Shown: positions 48,551 to 56,775 of the stretch, piece after piece
Layout of the letters: each line of letters opens with the position of its first letter
How positions within the stretch are numbered: position 1 is the first letter of the stretch
Notes under the pieces: model-generated
What the model was told of the DNA's origin: nothing
Seen by the model: the letters and a program-made list of their open reading frames with translations, nothing else
Databases searched by the model: none
Translations under genes and position numbers: made by a program
From: Mycolicibacterium neoaurum
GTDB taxonomy: Bacteria > Actinomycetota > Actinomycetes > Mycobacteriales > Mycobacteriaceae
NCBI RefSeq assembly: GCF_036946495.1
Contig: NZ_JAQIIX010000002.1
Span: 2,666,001 to 2,730,000, forward strand
Length of the DNA: 64,000 nucleotides
Reading direction: 5' to 3'

Positions 48551-49173
48551 AGCTGCTTGCGGAAGTTCTCCTCGCTGTAATAGGCCTCCAGTTCGGCAAG
48601 CGTCTGTTCGGCCTTGAAGGACTTGGCCAGCTGCGCGGTGCTGGGCACCGACTCCGGGTCCCAGGTCTCGGGCTTCCATGCATCCGAGCGCAGAAACGCC
48701 TTGGCGCAATGGAAGAACACCTCCTCGACCGCGATCTCCAGGGCCAAAATCGGTCGTTTGCCCTGCACCGCGAGTGCATCGAAATAGTCGGCGTCCGAGA
48801 CGATCCGCGCGGTGCCGTTGACCCGGACGGTGTCGCCACGGCCGGGGATGACGAACAGCGTGCCCACATGCGGGTTCTGCAGGACGTTGAGATAACCGTC
48901 GACGCGCTTGTTGCCGGGGCGCTCGGGAATGGCGATCGTCGAGTCGTCGATGATGTGCACGAACCCGGGTGGATCACCCTTGGGGGAGACATCGACGCGG
49001 CCCTGGGCATCGGTGGTCGCCACGAAGCACAGCGGTGAGTTCTGCAACCACACCCGGTGCACATCGGCCAGCGCACCGGCCACCTTGTCGGCCACCGCCT
49101 GGTGCGGGTGCCCGACGATCGCTCGGAGTTGTTCTACGGTGGTCACCTCAGTTGCGCTCACCCGTTCCATCAT
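48544..49173 (-). CDS. Pyridoxamine 5'-phosphate oxidase-like flavoprotein
   Basis: Split-barrel protein (209 aa) of the PPOX family: SPLCFVATTDAQGRVDVSPKGD and GTLFVIPGRGDTVRVNGTARIV are typical of FMN-binding members annotated as MSMEG_1061/FMN-binding type. The C-terminal segment with CAKAFLRSDAWKPETWD is also conserved. An oxidoreductase role is inferred. ATG at 49173. It overlaps menE on the same strand by 26 bases. Confidence 0.75.
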   Translation of the reverse strand: MMERVSATEVTTVEQLRAIVGHPHQAVADKVAGALADVHRVWLQNSPLCFVATTDAQGRVDVSPKGDPPGFVHIIDDSTIAIPERPGNKRVDGYLNVLQNPHVGTLFVIPGRGDTVRVNGTARIVSDADYFDALAVQGKRPILALEIAVEEVFFHCAKAFLRSDAWKPETWDPESVPSTAQLAKSFKAEQTLAELEAYYSEENFRKQLY

Positions 49174-50305
49174 GCCCGCTGAATCGTTCGATCAGGGCCC
49201 GCCGATCGAGCTTGCCGATCCCGCGGCGGGGGAGGGCGTCGACGATGTGCAGCTCACGGGGCGCGGCCGTCGGGGCCAGCGTCAGCCCGACGTGGGTGCG
49301 CACCGCGTCGATATCCGGTGCGCGCCGGCCGGGGACGGGCACGATCGCGGCGACGACGCGTTGGCCGAGCCGGTCGTCGGGCACCCCGAAGACCGCGCAC
49401 TCGGCGACGGCGGGATGGGTGGCCAGCGCATCTTCGACGAGCTGTGGCAGCACGGTGAGGCCGCCGGTGCTCACCGCATCGTCGATGCGGCCCAGGATTC
49501 TCAGCGTCCCGGTGCCGTCGAGGACGCCGATATCGTCGGTGCGAAACCAGCCGGGCTCGGCGAACGGGTCGGGTGTGACGGGATTGCGGTATCCCGAGGC
49601 CACCACCGGCCCGCCGAGCACGACCCGACCGTCGTCGAGCCGGATCCGCACGCCGTCCAGGGGCAGCCCGTCGTAGACGCAGCCGCCGGCGGTCTCGCTC
49701 ATGCCGTAGGTGCGCACGATCGGTATGCCGGCGGCGGTGGCCCGCTCGCGCATCCCGGCAGGCATCGGGCCCCCGCCGATCAGCACGGCGTCGAATTCGG
49801 CCAGCGCCGCGGTGGCCGCCGGATCGGCCAGCGCCTTGTCCAGCTGGTTGGACACCAGTGAGGTGTAGCGCCGCCCGGGACCCATCCGTGCCGCCGCGGT
49901 GACCAGATCGGGCGGGGTGAAGCTCGCGGGTAGGGCCACCACGCTGCTGCCCGCGACGATGCTGCGGATCAGCACCTGCAGTCCGGCCACGTGATAGGCG
50001 GGTAACGCGAGCAACCAGTTGCCAGGGCCGCCGAGCCGGTCATGGGTGGCGTTCGCCCCGGCGATCAGCGCGGTGGCCGAGAGCTGGGCGCCCTTGGGTG
50101 TGCCCGTGGTACCCGAGGTCGACACCACGACCGAAATCTCCTCGGCGATGGGCTCTCCCACGCGCAACGCGGATATCAGCAGCTCTTGCTGCCGGGGGTC
50201 GTCGGCGGGGACCGGCAGTCGCGCCCCGGCCCCGTGCAGGGCAGTCTCCAGCTCCGGCAGGATTGCCGTCGCCGCGGCACCGGTACCGACGGGAAGTGCG
50301 GTCAG
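49148..50305 (-). CDS. menE: o-Succinylbenzoate-CoA ligase
   Basis: ANL-superfamily ligase of menaquinone synthesis (385 aa from the proposed start). The AMP loop is VVVSTSGTTGTPKGAQLS, with later RTYGMSETAGGCVYDG, GWFRTDDIGVLDGTG and the C-terminal Lys in RRGIGKLDRRALI. The start is uncertain: no ATG/GTG/TTG lies near the expected N-terminus, but a CTG at 50305 overlaps the upstream stop as CTGA, like the ATGA/GTGA overlaps elsewhere. A TTG or GTG within ALRVGEP is a shorter alternative. The C-terminus overlaps the PPOX start. Confidence 0.85.
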   Translation of the reverse strand: MTALPVGTGAAATAILPELETALHGAGARLPVPADDPRQQELLISALRVGEPIAEEISVVVSTSGTTGTPKGAQLSATALIAGANATHDRLGGPGNWLLALPAYHVAGLQVLIRSIVAGSSVVALPASFTPPDLVTAAARMGPGRRYTSLVSNQLDKALADPAATAALAEFDAVLIGGGPMPAGMRERATAAGIPIVRTYGMSETAGGCVYDGLPLDGVRIRLDDGRVVLGGPVVASGYRNPVTPDPFAEPGWFRTDDIGVLDGTGTLRILGRIDDAVSTGGLTVLPQLVEDALATHPAVAECAVFGVPDDRLGQRVVAAIVPVPGRRAPDIDAVRTHVGLTLAPTAAPRELHIVDALPRRGIGKLDRRALIERFSGHDGTGERN

Positions 50306-50634
50306 GACGGTGATGGCGGGTCCTCGGGTTCGGGTGGGCGCGGATCGTCGAGCGGCCAGCCCTGCATGGCCAGCCGGCGTCGCACCCGTTCGATGTCCTC
50401 GGCGCGGGGCAGTTCGTCGGTGATTCCGGTGATCAGCACCTTGAGATCGATGTGATCGACGGGCCCACCGTCGAGGTGGGCGCGGTTCATCAGATCCTGC
50501 GCGACGGCCTCGGCCTCCTCGTTGGTCAGCCTGCGGGTCAGCAGCGCCATCAACGGGACACGGTCGGGCCCCGGTACCCCTTCGGGGTAGCCGGCGGTCA
50601 GCCAGGCGGCGATGCGCGCCAGGAAACCGTTCAC
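50302..50634 (-). CDS. DUF3349 protein (Rv0543c-like)
   Basis: Small cytosolic protein (110 aa): NGFLARIAAWLTAGYPEGVP, VPLMALLTRRLTNEEAEAVA and RRRLAMQGWPLDD. This is the DUF3349 family of mycobacteria. GTG at 50634 chosen because the residues before it are Arg-rich and not conserved. It is coupled to menE. A second copy lies at 52397-52708. Function unknown. Confidence 0.75.
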   Translation of the reverse strand: MNGFLARIAAWLTAGYPEGVPGPDRVPLMALLTRRLTNEEAEAVAQDLMNRAHLDGGPVDHIDLKVLITGITDELPRAEDIERVRRRLAMQGWPLDDPRPPEPEDPPSPS

Positions 50635-50707
50635 GCATCCGAAGCCTGCCAGATACCAGCGGAATCCGCTGCGTCGGCCCGCCAGTCGGAACGGGACGCG
50701 GCGCCCA

Positions 50708-50725
50708 GATGAACGTTTGGTGAAC
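50708..50725 (-). promoter_or_regulatory. Candidate RegX3/PhoB-type box between DUF3349 and pitA
   Basis: GATGAACGTTTGGTGAAC on the plus strand holds two TGAAC cores exactly 11 bases apart. The minus strand reads GTTCACC-AAAC-GTTCATC, the same 7-4-7 direct-repeat layout as the element before senX3. It stands between a DUF3349 operon and the phosphate transporter gene pitA, so phosphate control of either is plausible. Confidence 0.55.
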
Positions 50726-50820
50726 AGGGTCACGAAAACAGCTGAAACCCCAGCTCAGCGGTGACGGGCAAGTTGGCCGTAATTACGCGAAACACTGAGG
50801 GATGTCTCAGGATTAGGGGC

Positions 50821-52065
50821 ATGAGCGCAGAGCTGATCATCCTGGTGCTACTGATTGCCACGGCACTGGCATTCGACTTCACCAACGGCTTTCACGACAC
50901 CGGTAATGCCATGGCCACCTCGATCGCCACCGGCGCGCTCAAGCCCAAGACCGCCGTCCTGCTGGCCGGTGTGCTGAACCTGATCGGCGCGTTCCTTTCG
51001 GTCGAGGTGGCAGTCACCGTCACCACGTCGGTGCTCAAGGTCCAGGACAGCAAGTCCGGTCAACTGCTCCCCGGTATCGATGCCTCGACCGGTTTGACCA
51101 TCATCTTCGCCGGCCTGATCGGCGGCATCCTGTGGAACCTGCTCACGTGGCTGTTCGGCATCCCCTCCAGCTCGTCGCATGCGCTCTTCGGCGGGCTGAT
51201 CGGTGCCGGCCTGGCCGCGCTGGGGCTGGCCGGGGTCAACTGGTCCGGCGTCACCCAGAAGGTGCTCATCCCGGCCGTCGCCGCCCCCGCGATCGCCTGC
51301 CTGGTCGCCGGCTGCGGCACCTGGCTGGTGTACCGACTGACCCGCAACGTCGCCGAGAAGCGGCGCAAGGAAGGTTTCCGCTGGGGACAGATCGCAACGG
51401 CCTCGCTGGTCGCCCTGTCGCACGGCACCAACGACGCGCAGAAGACGATGGGCGTCATCGCGTTGGCGCTCATCACCACCGGGCACCTGACCGGCGACGT
51501 GAAGGAGCAGGGACTGCCGTTCTGGATCATCTTCAGCTGTGCGGTGGCGATCGGCCTCGGTACCTACCTGGGCGGCTGGCGGGTCATCCGGACGCTGGGC
51601 AAGGGCCTCGTCGAGATCGAGTCCCCGCAGGGTTTTGCCGCCGAGGCTTCCTCGGCCGCCATCATCTTGAGCTCGAGTGCGGCGGGTATGGCGCTGTCGA
51701 CCACCCACGTCGCCACCGGCTCGATCCTCGGCAGCGGTGTGGGTAAGCCCGGTGCGGAGGTGCGATGGGCGGTGGCCGGCCGGATGGCGGTGGCCTGGCT
51801 GATCACGCTGCCCGCCGCCGGTGTGGTCGGCGCGCTGTCCTATTGGTTGTCCCACGGGGTCAAGACCTTGACCGGTTCGGCACTGGTGGGCGACGGTCTC
51901 ATCTTCGCGATCCTGGTCGCGCTCTCGGGCTACATGTGGTGGCGCGCGCAGCAGCAGAAGGTCGACCACAGCAACGTCAACGCCGACTGGGACGACTCGA
52001 CCAACTCGGTGATCCCTGCCGATCTGCGCGACGCCGCCGTCCCCAAGCCCACCGCATCGGTCTGA
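50821..52065 (+). CDS. pitA: Low-affinity phosphate transporter PitA
   Basis: PiT-family inorganic phosphate permease (414 aa). Two signature repeats FDFTNGFHDTGNAMATSIATG and SHGTNDAQKTMGVIALAL are clear, with about ten hydrophobic helices and the mid-segment GIPSSSSHALFGGLIGAGLA. ATG at 50821. In M. tuberculosis pitA is co-directional with menE; here it is divergent. A PhoB-type box lies 96 bases upstream. Followed by a small membrane gene and DUF3349, probably one operon. Confidence 0.93.
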   Translation: MSAELIILVLLIATALAFDFTNGFHDTGNAMATSIATGALKPKTAVLLAGVLNLIGAFLSVEVAVTVTTSVLKVQDSKSGQLLPGIDASTGLTIIFAGLIGGILWNLLTWLFGIPSSSSHALFGGLIGAGLAALGLAGVNWSGVTQKVLIPAVAAPAIACLVAGCGTWLVYRLTRNVAEKRRKEGFRWGQIATASLVALSHGTNDAQKTMGVIALALITTGHLTGDVKEQGLPFWIIFSCAVAIGLGTYLGGWRVIRTLGKGLVEIESPQGFAAEASSAAIILSSSAAGMALSTTHVATGSILGSGVGKPGAEVRWAVAGRMAVAWLITLPAAGVVGALSYWLSHGVKTLTGSALVGDGLIFAILVALSGYMWWRAQQQKVDHSNVNADWDDSTNSVIPADLRDAAVPKPTASV

Positions 52066-52101
52066 ACCGAGCCAATAGCTCCCTGACTCAAAGGAATTCA
52101 C

Positions 52102-52389
52102 ATGTCTTACCTGGAGAGCATCCTCAAAGTGCTCGGTGTCGGACTGGTGCTCGGTGCGGGTCTGCCTGCGGTCTTTGCGCTCGGCCTGGTGGCCTACTCG
52201 CGCGGTGCCGACGGTGCCGCCGGCGGCGATGCGACAGGTGCGGCGCCCAACCCGGCGTTCAAGTTCCTCGGTATCGGGCTGTTCGTCTTCGTCGGATGGG
52301 TGATCCTCACCGCGGTGCTGTGGATCACCAGGGCCACGATCATCCATCACACCGGAATCGACCTGTTCCCGTTCCTGCCCAAGAAGTGA
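52102..52389 (+). CDS. Two-helix membrane protein (Rv0544c-like)
   Basis: A 95-aa membrane protein with GVGLVLGAGLPAVFALGLVAY and FLGIGLFVFVGWVILTAVLWI. The loop between them is Gly/Ala-rich. ATG at 52102, preceded by AAAGGAA. It sits beside pitA as Rv0544c does, which suggests a small transporter-associated protein. Confidence 0.72.
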   Translation: MSYLESILKVLGVGLVLGAGLPAVFALGLVAYSRGADGAAGGDATGAAPNPAFKFLGIGLFVFVGWVILTAVLWITRATIIHHTGIDLFPFLPKK

Positions 52390-52396
52390 GACTGCG

Positions 52397-52708
52397 ATGA
52401 CGGAAAACAAGAACGTCCTGGAGAATGTGCTGAACTGGCTGCACCAGGGTTATCCGGAGGGCGTGCCGCCGACCGACTACTTCGCGCTGCTGGCGCTGCT
52501 GAAGCGCTCACTCACCGAAGACGAGGTCGTGGCGGCCGCGAAGTCGGTGTTGCGCTCCAGCGACGGGATCAGCCCGGTGACCGAGGCCGAGATCAGCGGA
52601 GCCATCCAGCTGGTCACCGACAAGGAACCGAATCCCGAAGAGCTGCACCAGGTTGCGTCGCGGTTGGCCTCGGTGGGCTGGCCGTTGGCGCCGGCTCCGG
52701 CTCGCTGA
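52397..52708 (+). CDS. DUF3349 protein, second copy
   Basis: A 103-aa paralog of the 50302-50634 gene: VLNWLHQGYPEGVPPTDYFA and SRLASVGWPLAPAP match the family. It is co-directional with pitA. The paralogs stand on opposite sides of pitA, so one may come from duplication with inversion. Function unknown. The last 95 bases overlap the convergent TetR gene. Confidence 0.75.
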   Translation: MTENKNVLENVLNWLHQGYPEGVPPTDYFALLALLKRSLTEDEVVAAAKSVLRSSDGISPVTEAEISGAIQLVTDKEPNPEELHQVASRLASVGWPLAPAPAR

Positions 52709-53246
52709 CGCACGACAGGAATCCCCGGAGCAGGATCTCGTGTAGGTCTTGTGCCGAGATGTCCCGCAACCCCGGGTCGGTCGTACAGAAGTAGAGGCCG
52801 GCGCAGGCTACTGACAGCGCCACTCGTTGCGCGTCGGTGGGTTCGGTACCCGACAGCAGTGACCGTAGTCGCTCCGCGAGTGCCGTCAGCTTGTCGTGTC
52901 GGCTGACCAGTTCCTCGACGGCCGGGTCACCTCGGAACAGGCAGGTGGCGCGCCGGTGGTCGACGGCCACGTCGACCAAGCCGCGGATCGCGGTATCGCG
53001 ACGGCGCTGCGGTGACGGTTGCGCCTCAGCGTCTTCGACGACCCCGGCGATGGCATCGAACAGCGGTGTCAGCAGGGCCAAGACGATGTCGTCCTTCGAC
53101 CGGAACTGGTAGTACACCGCACCTTTGGCGACGCAGAGCCGATCGGCGATCATGCGCAGCGAGGTGCCCTGAACGCCGTGCTCGGCGAACAGTTCGACGG
53201 CAGCAGCGATGACGCGCTCGCGCGCGGTGGTGCGTCCGCCGAGCAT
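52614..53246 (-). CDS. TetR-family regulator, copy 1 (next to mmpS)
   Basis: A 210-aa TetR regulator. HTH: FAEHGVQGTSLRMIADRLCV followed by AKGAVYYQFRSKDDIVLALL. It is clearly paralogous to the TetR at 57581-58153. ATG at 53246 chosen; a GTG at 53261 is an alternative. The C-terminal 30 residues are Pro/Thr/Ala-rich and overlap DUF3349. It is divergent from mmpS, with two perfect palindromes in the gap, so autoregulation and repression of mmpS-mmpL are likely. Confidence 0.82.
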   Translation of the reverse strand: MLGGRTTARERVIAAAVELFAEHGVQGTSLRMIADRLCVAKGAVYYQFRSKDDIVLALLTPLFDAIAGVVEDAEAQPSPQRRRDTAIRGLVDVAVDHRRATCLFRGDPAVEELVSRHDKLTALAERLRSLLSGTEPTDAQRVALSVACAGLYFCTTDPGLRDISAQDLHEILLRGFLSCVSEPEPAPTASPPRPTATQPGAALRDSVPCR

Positions 53247-53310
53247 CTGGCCCCCATTCACGGTGTGCCGATCGACTTTCCCATATTCAAGCACTGATTG
53301 TGCCTCAATT

Positions 53311-53348
53311 AGCCGTACGGCTTGCTTCAAGTTGGCCAACTGTATAAC
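53311..53348 (+). promoter_or_regulatory. Two 12-bp palindromic operators and promoter of mmpS
   Basis: AGCCGTACGGCT (53311-53322) and AGTTGGCCAACT (53330-53341) are both perfect palindromes with centres 19 bases apart. A -10-like TATAAC (53343-53348) follows the second, with a -35-like TTGCTT near 53322, so both palindromes would overlap the promoter. They lie between the divergent TetR and mmpS genes and are the natural TetR sites. Confidence 0.6.
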
Positions 53349-53358
53349 TTGTGTGAGT

Positions 53359-53382
53359 CCGATGGCCAAGGAATGCCATCGG
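53359..53382 (+). other. 8-bp stem-loop in the mmpS leader
   Basis: CCGATGGC and GCCATCGG pair around the loop CAAGGAAT. It lies between the proposed promoter and the mmpS ATG at 53420. The AAGGA in the loop looks like a ribosome site followed by an out-of-frame ATG, so the hairpin might influence translation. Weak evidence. Confidence 0.35.
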
Positions 53383-53419
53383 CCATGTGTTGTCGGCACT
53401 GCGGAAGGACGTCGGGAGA

Positions 53420-53848
53420 ATGCAGCTGCTCAAACGGGTGTGGCTACCGCTGGTCATCGTCGTGGTCGTCGGAATCGGCGGCTTTTCGGTGGACCGGATA
53501 CGCGGAGTGTTCGCCTCCGACCCCCCGCTGGTGACGCCGGTGAACTTCGCCAACGACCCCGAGCCGTTCGACCCGAAAGTGGTGACCTATGAGATCTTCG
53601 GCCCGGAAGGTGCAGCCGTGGACGTGAACTATGTCGACCTCGCCGGTGAGCCGCAACGGGTGGATGGCGCGATCCTGCCCTGGTCGGTCGTCCTGCAAAC
53701 CACCGAGCCCTCCGCGGCGGCGAACATCGTGGCGCAGGGCAAGACGAGCTTCCTGGGCTGCCGCGTGCTCGTCGACGGTGAGCTCAAGGACGAGCGCGCT
53801 GTTTCCGGCACCAATGTCCAGACCTTCTGCATCGTGAAGTCCGCATGA
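53420..53848 (+). CDS. MmpS-family transport accessory protein
   Basis: MmpS-type protein (142 aa): one N-terminal helix (LLKRVWLPLVIVVVVGIGGF) and an outside beta-rich domain with KVVTYEIFGPEGAAVDVNYVD and LGCRVLVDGELKDERAV. The two Cys (GCRV, TFCIV) probably form a disulfide. ATG at 53420 fits the family start; a GTG at 53387 is in frame. It overlaps mmpL by ATGA, and both form one transporter of lipid or siderophore type. Confidence 0.88.
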   Translation: MQLLKRVWLPLVIVVVVGIGGFSVDRIRGVFASDPPLVTPVNFANDPEPFDPKVVTYEIFGPEGAAVDVNYVDLAGEPQRVDGAILPWSVVLQTTEPSAAANIVAQGKTSFLGCRVLVDGELKDERAVSGTNVQTFCIVKSA

Positions 53849-56775
53849 GTGAGCCGCCCGTTCAGCACGGCGGCGAGCCGCCCGTTCAGTACGGCGCTGA
53901 CGCGCCCACCGGGCCGATCGCGGTGCAATCCCCGCATCAGACAGCACATTTCGGCCGCGTCGCCCGGGTTTTCCGCAAGCTGGCGGTGCCGTTCATCCTC
54001 GGCTGGATCACCATCGCGGTGTTGTTGAATGTCGCGGTGCCGCAGCTGGAGGCCGTCGGCGAGATGCGGTCGGTGTCGATGAGCCCCAAGGAAGCCCCCG
54101 CGGTCATCGCGACCGAACACATCGGCAAGGTCTTCCAGGAATATGAGTCCAACAGCTCGGTGATGATCGTGCTGGAGGGCCAGGAGCCCCTCGGTGCGGA
54201 CACCCGCCGGTACTACTCGGAGTTGATCGCGAAGCTGGAGGCCGACAAGGCCCACGTCGAACACGTTCAGGATCTGTGGAGCGATCCACTGACCGCGACC
54301 GGTGTGCAGAGCGGTGACGGTAAGGCCGTCTACGTCTCGGCGAACCTGGCCGGAAACCAGGGCGAGGCAAAGTCACTGGAGTCCATCGAGGCCGTCAAGA
54401 ACATCGTCGAGAGCATGCCGCCGCCCGATGGTGTGCAGGTGTTCGTGACCGGGTCGGCGGCCATGACGGCCGAACAGACCGAGGCGAGCCACGGCAGCAT
54501 GCGCTTGATCGAGGCGCTGACCTTCCTGGTCATCATCGTCATGCTGCTCATCATCTTCCGCTCCGTCATGACGATGGTGCTGATGATCGTGATGGTGGCC
54601 GTCAGCCTGCTGACGGTGCGCGGTGCCGTCGCCGCGCTCGGGTACTACGAGATCATCGGACTCTCGACATTTGCCACCGGCCTGTTGGTGACCTTGGCCA
54701 TCGCGATCTCGGTCGACTATGCGATCTTCCTCATCGGCCGGTATCAGGAGGCTCGAAGCGCCGGCGAGGATCGCGAGCAGGCGTACTACACGATGTTCGG
54801 TGGCACCGCCCATGTGATCGTCGGGTCCGGGCTGACCATCGCCGGTGCCACGTTCTGCCTGAGCTTCACCCGGCTGCCGTATTTCCAGACCCTCGGCGTG
54901 CCGCTGGCCGTGGGCATGCTGGTGCTGATCATCACGGCCATGACCTTCGGTCCGGCGATGATCACCGTCGGCGGACGGTTCCTGGATCCCAAGCGTGCCA
55001 CCCGCGTACGTGGCTGGCGCAAGGTCGGTGCCGCGGTGGTCCGCTGGCCCGGACCCATCCTGATCACCACCATCGCGGTCTCGCTGATCGGTCTGCTGGC
55101 ACTGCCCGGCTACAAGACGAGCTACAACGACCGCCTCTATCTGCCGGACGACATCAGCTCCAACGAGGGCTATGCCGCCGCCGAACGGCACTTCTCGCCG
55201 GCGCGGTTGAACCCGGAGATCCTGATGATCGAAAGTGACCGGGATCTACGCAATCCCGCCGACTTCCTGGTGATCGAGAAGATCGCGAAGGCCATCTTCC
55301 AGGTCGACGGGATCGGGCGCGTGCAGACCATCACCCGGCCCGACGGCACGCCGATCGAGAACACCTCGATCCCGTACATGATCAGTCAGAACAGCACGCT
55401 GCAACGGTTGAACGAGAAGTACAACCAAGACCGCACCGCCGATATGTCCAATCAGGTGGCCGATATGGACCGGACCATCGCGAGCATGGACAAGATGCAG
55501 GCCATCACCGAGCAGATGGCCGACACCACGTCGAAGATGGTGTCCTCGATGGACGTCATGGTCGGTGATCTGGAGGAGATGCGGGACAGCATCGCCAATT
55601 TCGACGATTTCTTCCGGCCGATGCGTAACTATTTCTATTGGGAACCGCACTGTTTCAACATTCCGATGTGCTGGTCCATCCGGTCGGTCTTCGACGTGCT
55701 CGACGGTATCGACGTGATGACCACCAACATGAACGACATGATGCCGCAGATGCATCGGCTCAACGAACTGATGCCGCAGATGATCGCGATCATGCCCGAG
55801 ATGAAACAGACCATGGTCAACATGAAGGAAATGATGCTGACCATGCAGCAGACCCAGGCGGGGATGCAGGAGCAGCAGCGCATCATGAGCGAGACCTCGA
55901 CCGAGATGGGCAAGGCCTTCAACGATGCGATGAACGACGATTCGTTCTATCTGCCCGCCGAGGCGTTCGACAATCCGGACTTCGCAAAAGGTTTGGAGCA
56001 GTTCCTGTCCCCGGACGGCCACGCGGTGCGGTTCATGATCAACCACGAGGGTGACCCGATGTCGGCCGAGGGGATCGAGAAGATCGAACCGATCAAGACC
56101 GCGGCCAAGAATGCGATCAAGGGCACCCCGCTGGAAGGATCGACGATCTACCTTGGCGGCACCGCGTCCACGTTCAAGGATATGGCCGACGGCACCCGCT
56201 ATGACCTGCTGATCGCCGGTATCGCGGCCATCTGCCTGATCTTCCTGATCATGTTGTTGCTCACCAGGGCCATCGTGGCCGCCGCGGTCATCGTGGGGAC
56301 GGTGGTGTTGTCTCTCGGTGCATCCTTCGGTGTGTCGGTGCTGCTGTGGCAACACCTGCTCGGTATCGAGTTGCACTGGATGGTGTTGCCGATGGCGGTG
56401 ATCATCCTGCTTGCCGTCGGCGCGGACTACAACCTGCTGGTGGTGTCGCGGCTCAAGGAGGAGATCCATGCCGGGTTGCACACCGGCATGATCCGGGCCA
56501 TGGGTGGTTCCGGCTCGACCGTCACCGCAGCCGGAATGGTGTTCGCGTTCACCATGATGGTGATGGCGGTCAGCGATCTGACGATCATGGGCCAGGTGGG
56601 TACCACGATCGGTCTCGGCCTACTGTTCGACACGTTGGTGATCCGGTCGTTCATGACACCCTCGATCGCGGCCTTGATGGGCAGGTGGTTCTGGTGGCCG
56701 CAGCAGGTGCGCCAGCGTCCCAAGCCGCAGGCCTGGCCGCCCATTCAACGACGACCCCAGGATGTGTTGGTGTGA
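53845..56775 (+). CDS. MmpL-family RND transporter
   Basis: Large RND transporter (976 aa). The first half has helices with the proton-relay Asp-Tyr in ISVDYAIFLIGRYQE and the second half has VGADYNLLVVSRLKEE. A long Met-rich coiled-coil hairpin lies at about residues 530-695, containing about 29 Met and two Cys near 603 and 609 (HCFNIPMC). This is the MmpL4/MmpL5-type layout. The N-terminus has a repeated PPVQHGGE/PPVQYGAD. It likely exports a lipid or siderophore, with MmpS as partner. TGA overlaps the next gene. Confidence 0.92.
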   Translation: MSEPPVQHGGEPPVQYGADAPTGPIAVQSPHQTAHFGRVARVFRKLAVPFILGWITIAVLLNVAVPQLEAVGEMRSVSMSPKEAPAVIATEHIGKVFQEYESNSSVMIVLEGQEPLGADTRRYYSELIAKLEADKAHVEHVQDLWSDPLTATGVQSGDGKAVYVSANLAGNQGEAKSLESIEAVKNIVESMPPPDGVQVFVTGSAAMTAEQTEASHGSMRLIEALTFLVIIVMLLIIFRSVMTMVLMIVMVAVSLLTVRGAVAALGYYEIIGLSTFATGLLVTLAIAISVDYAIFLIGRYQEARSAGEDREQAYYTMFGGTAHVIVGSGLTIAGATFCLSFTRLPYFQTLGVPLAVGMLVLIITAMTFGPAMITVGGRFLDPKRATRVRGWRKVGAAVVRWPGPILITTIAVSLIGLLALPGYKTSYNDRLYLPDDISSNEGYAAAERHFSPARLNPEILMIESDRDLRNPADFLVIEKIAKAIFQVDGIGRVQTITRPDGTPIENTSIPYMISQNSTLQRLNEKYNQDRTADMSNQVADMDRTIASMDKMQAITEQMADTTSKMVSSMDVMVGDLEEMRDSIANFDDFFRPMRNYFYWEPHCFNIPMCWSIRSVFDVLDGIDVMTTNMNDMMPQMHRLNELMPQMIAIMPEMKQTMVNMKEMMLTMQQTQAGMQEQQRIMSETSTEMGKAFNDAMNDDSFYLPAEAFDNPDFAKGLEQFLSPDGHAVRFMINHEGDPMSAEGIEKIEPIKTAAKNAIKGTPLEGSTIYLGGTASTFKDMADGTRYDLLIAGIAAICLIFLIMLLLTRAIVAAAVIVGTVVLSLGASFGVSVLLWQHLLGIELHWMVLPMAVIILLAVGADYNLLVVSRLKEEIHAGLHTGMIRAMGGSGSTVTAAGMVFAFTMMVMAVSDLTIMGQVGTTIGLGLLFDTLVIRSFMTPSIAALMGRWFWWPQQVRQRPKPQAWPPIQRRPQDVLV

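Noticed and set aside
48685..48705. GAGCGCAGAAACG inside the PPOX gene at about 48690 as a fourth hairpin-repeat copy
   Set aside because: Only 13 bases match, there is no inverted partner, and the stretch is inside a conserved coding region.
53322..53534. A Cys-rich 70-codon frame overlapping the mmpS start
   Set aside because: The cysteines arise from frame-shifted reading of the mmpS membrane helix. No ribosome site supports it except the weak AAGGA in the hairpin loop.
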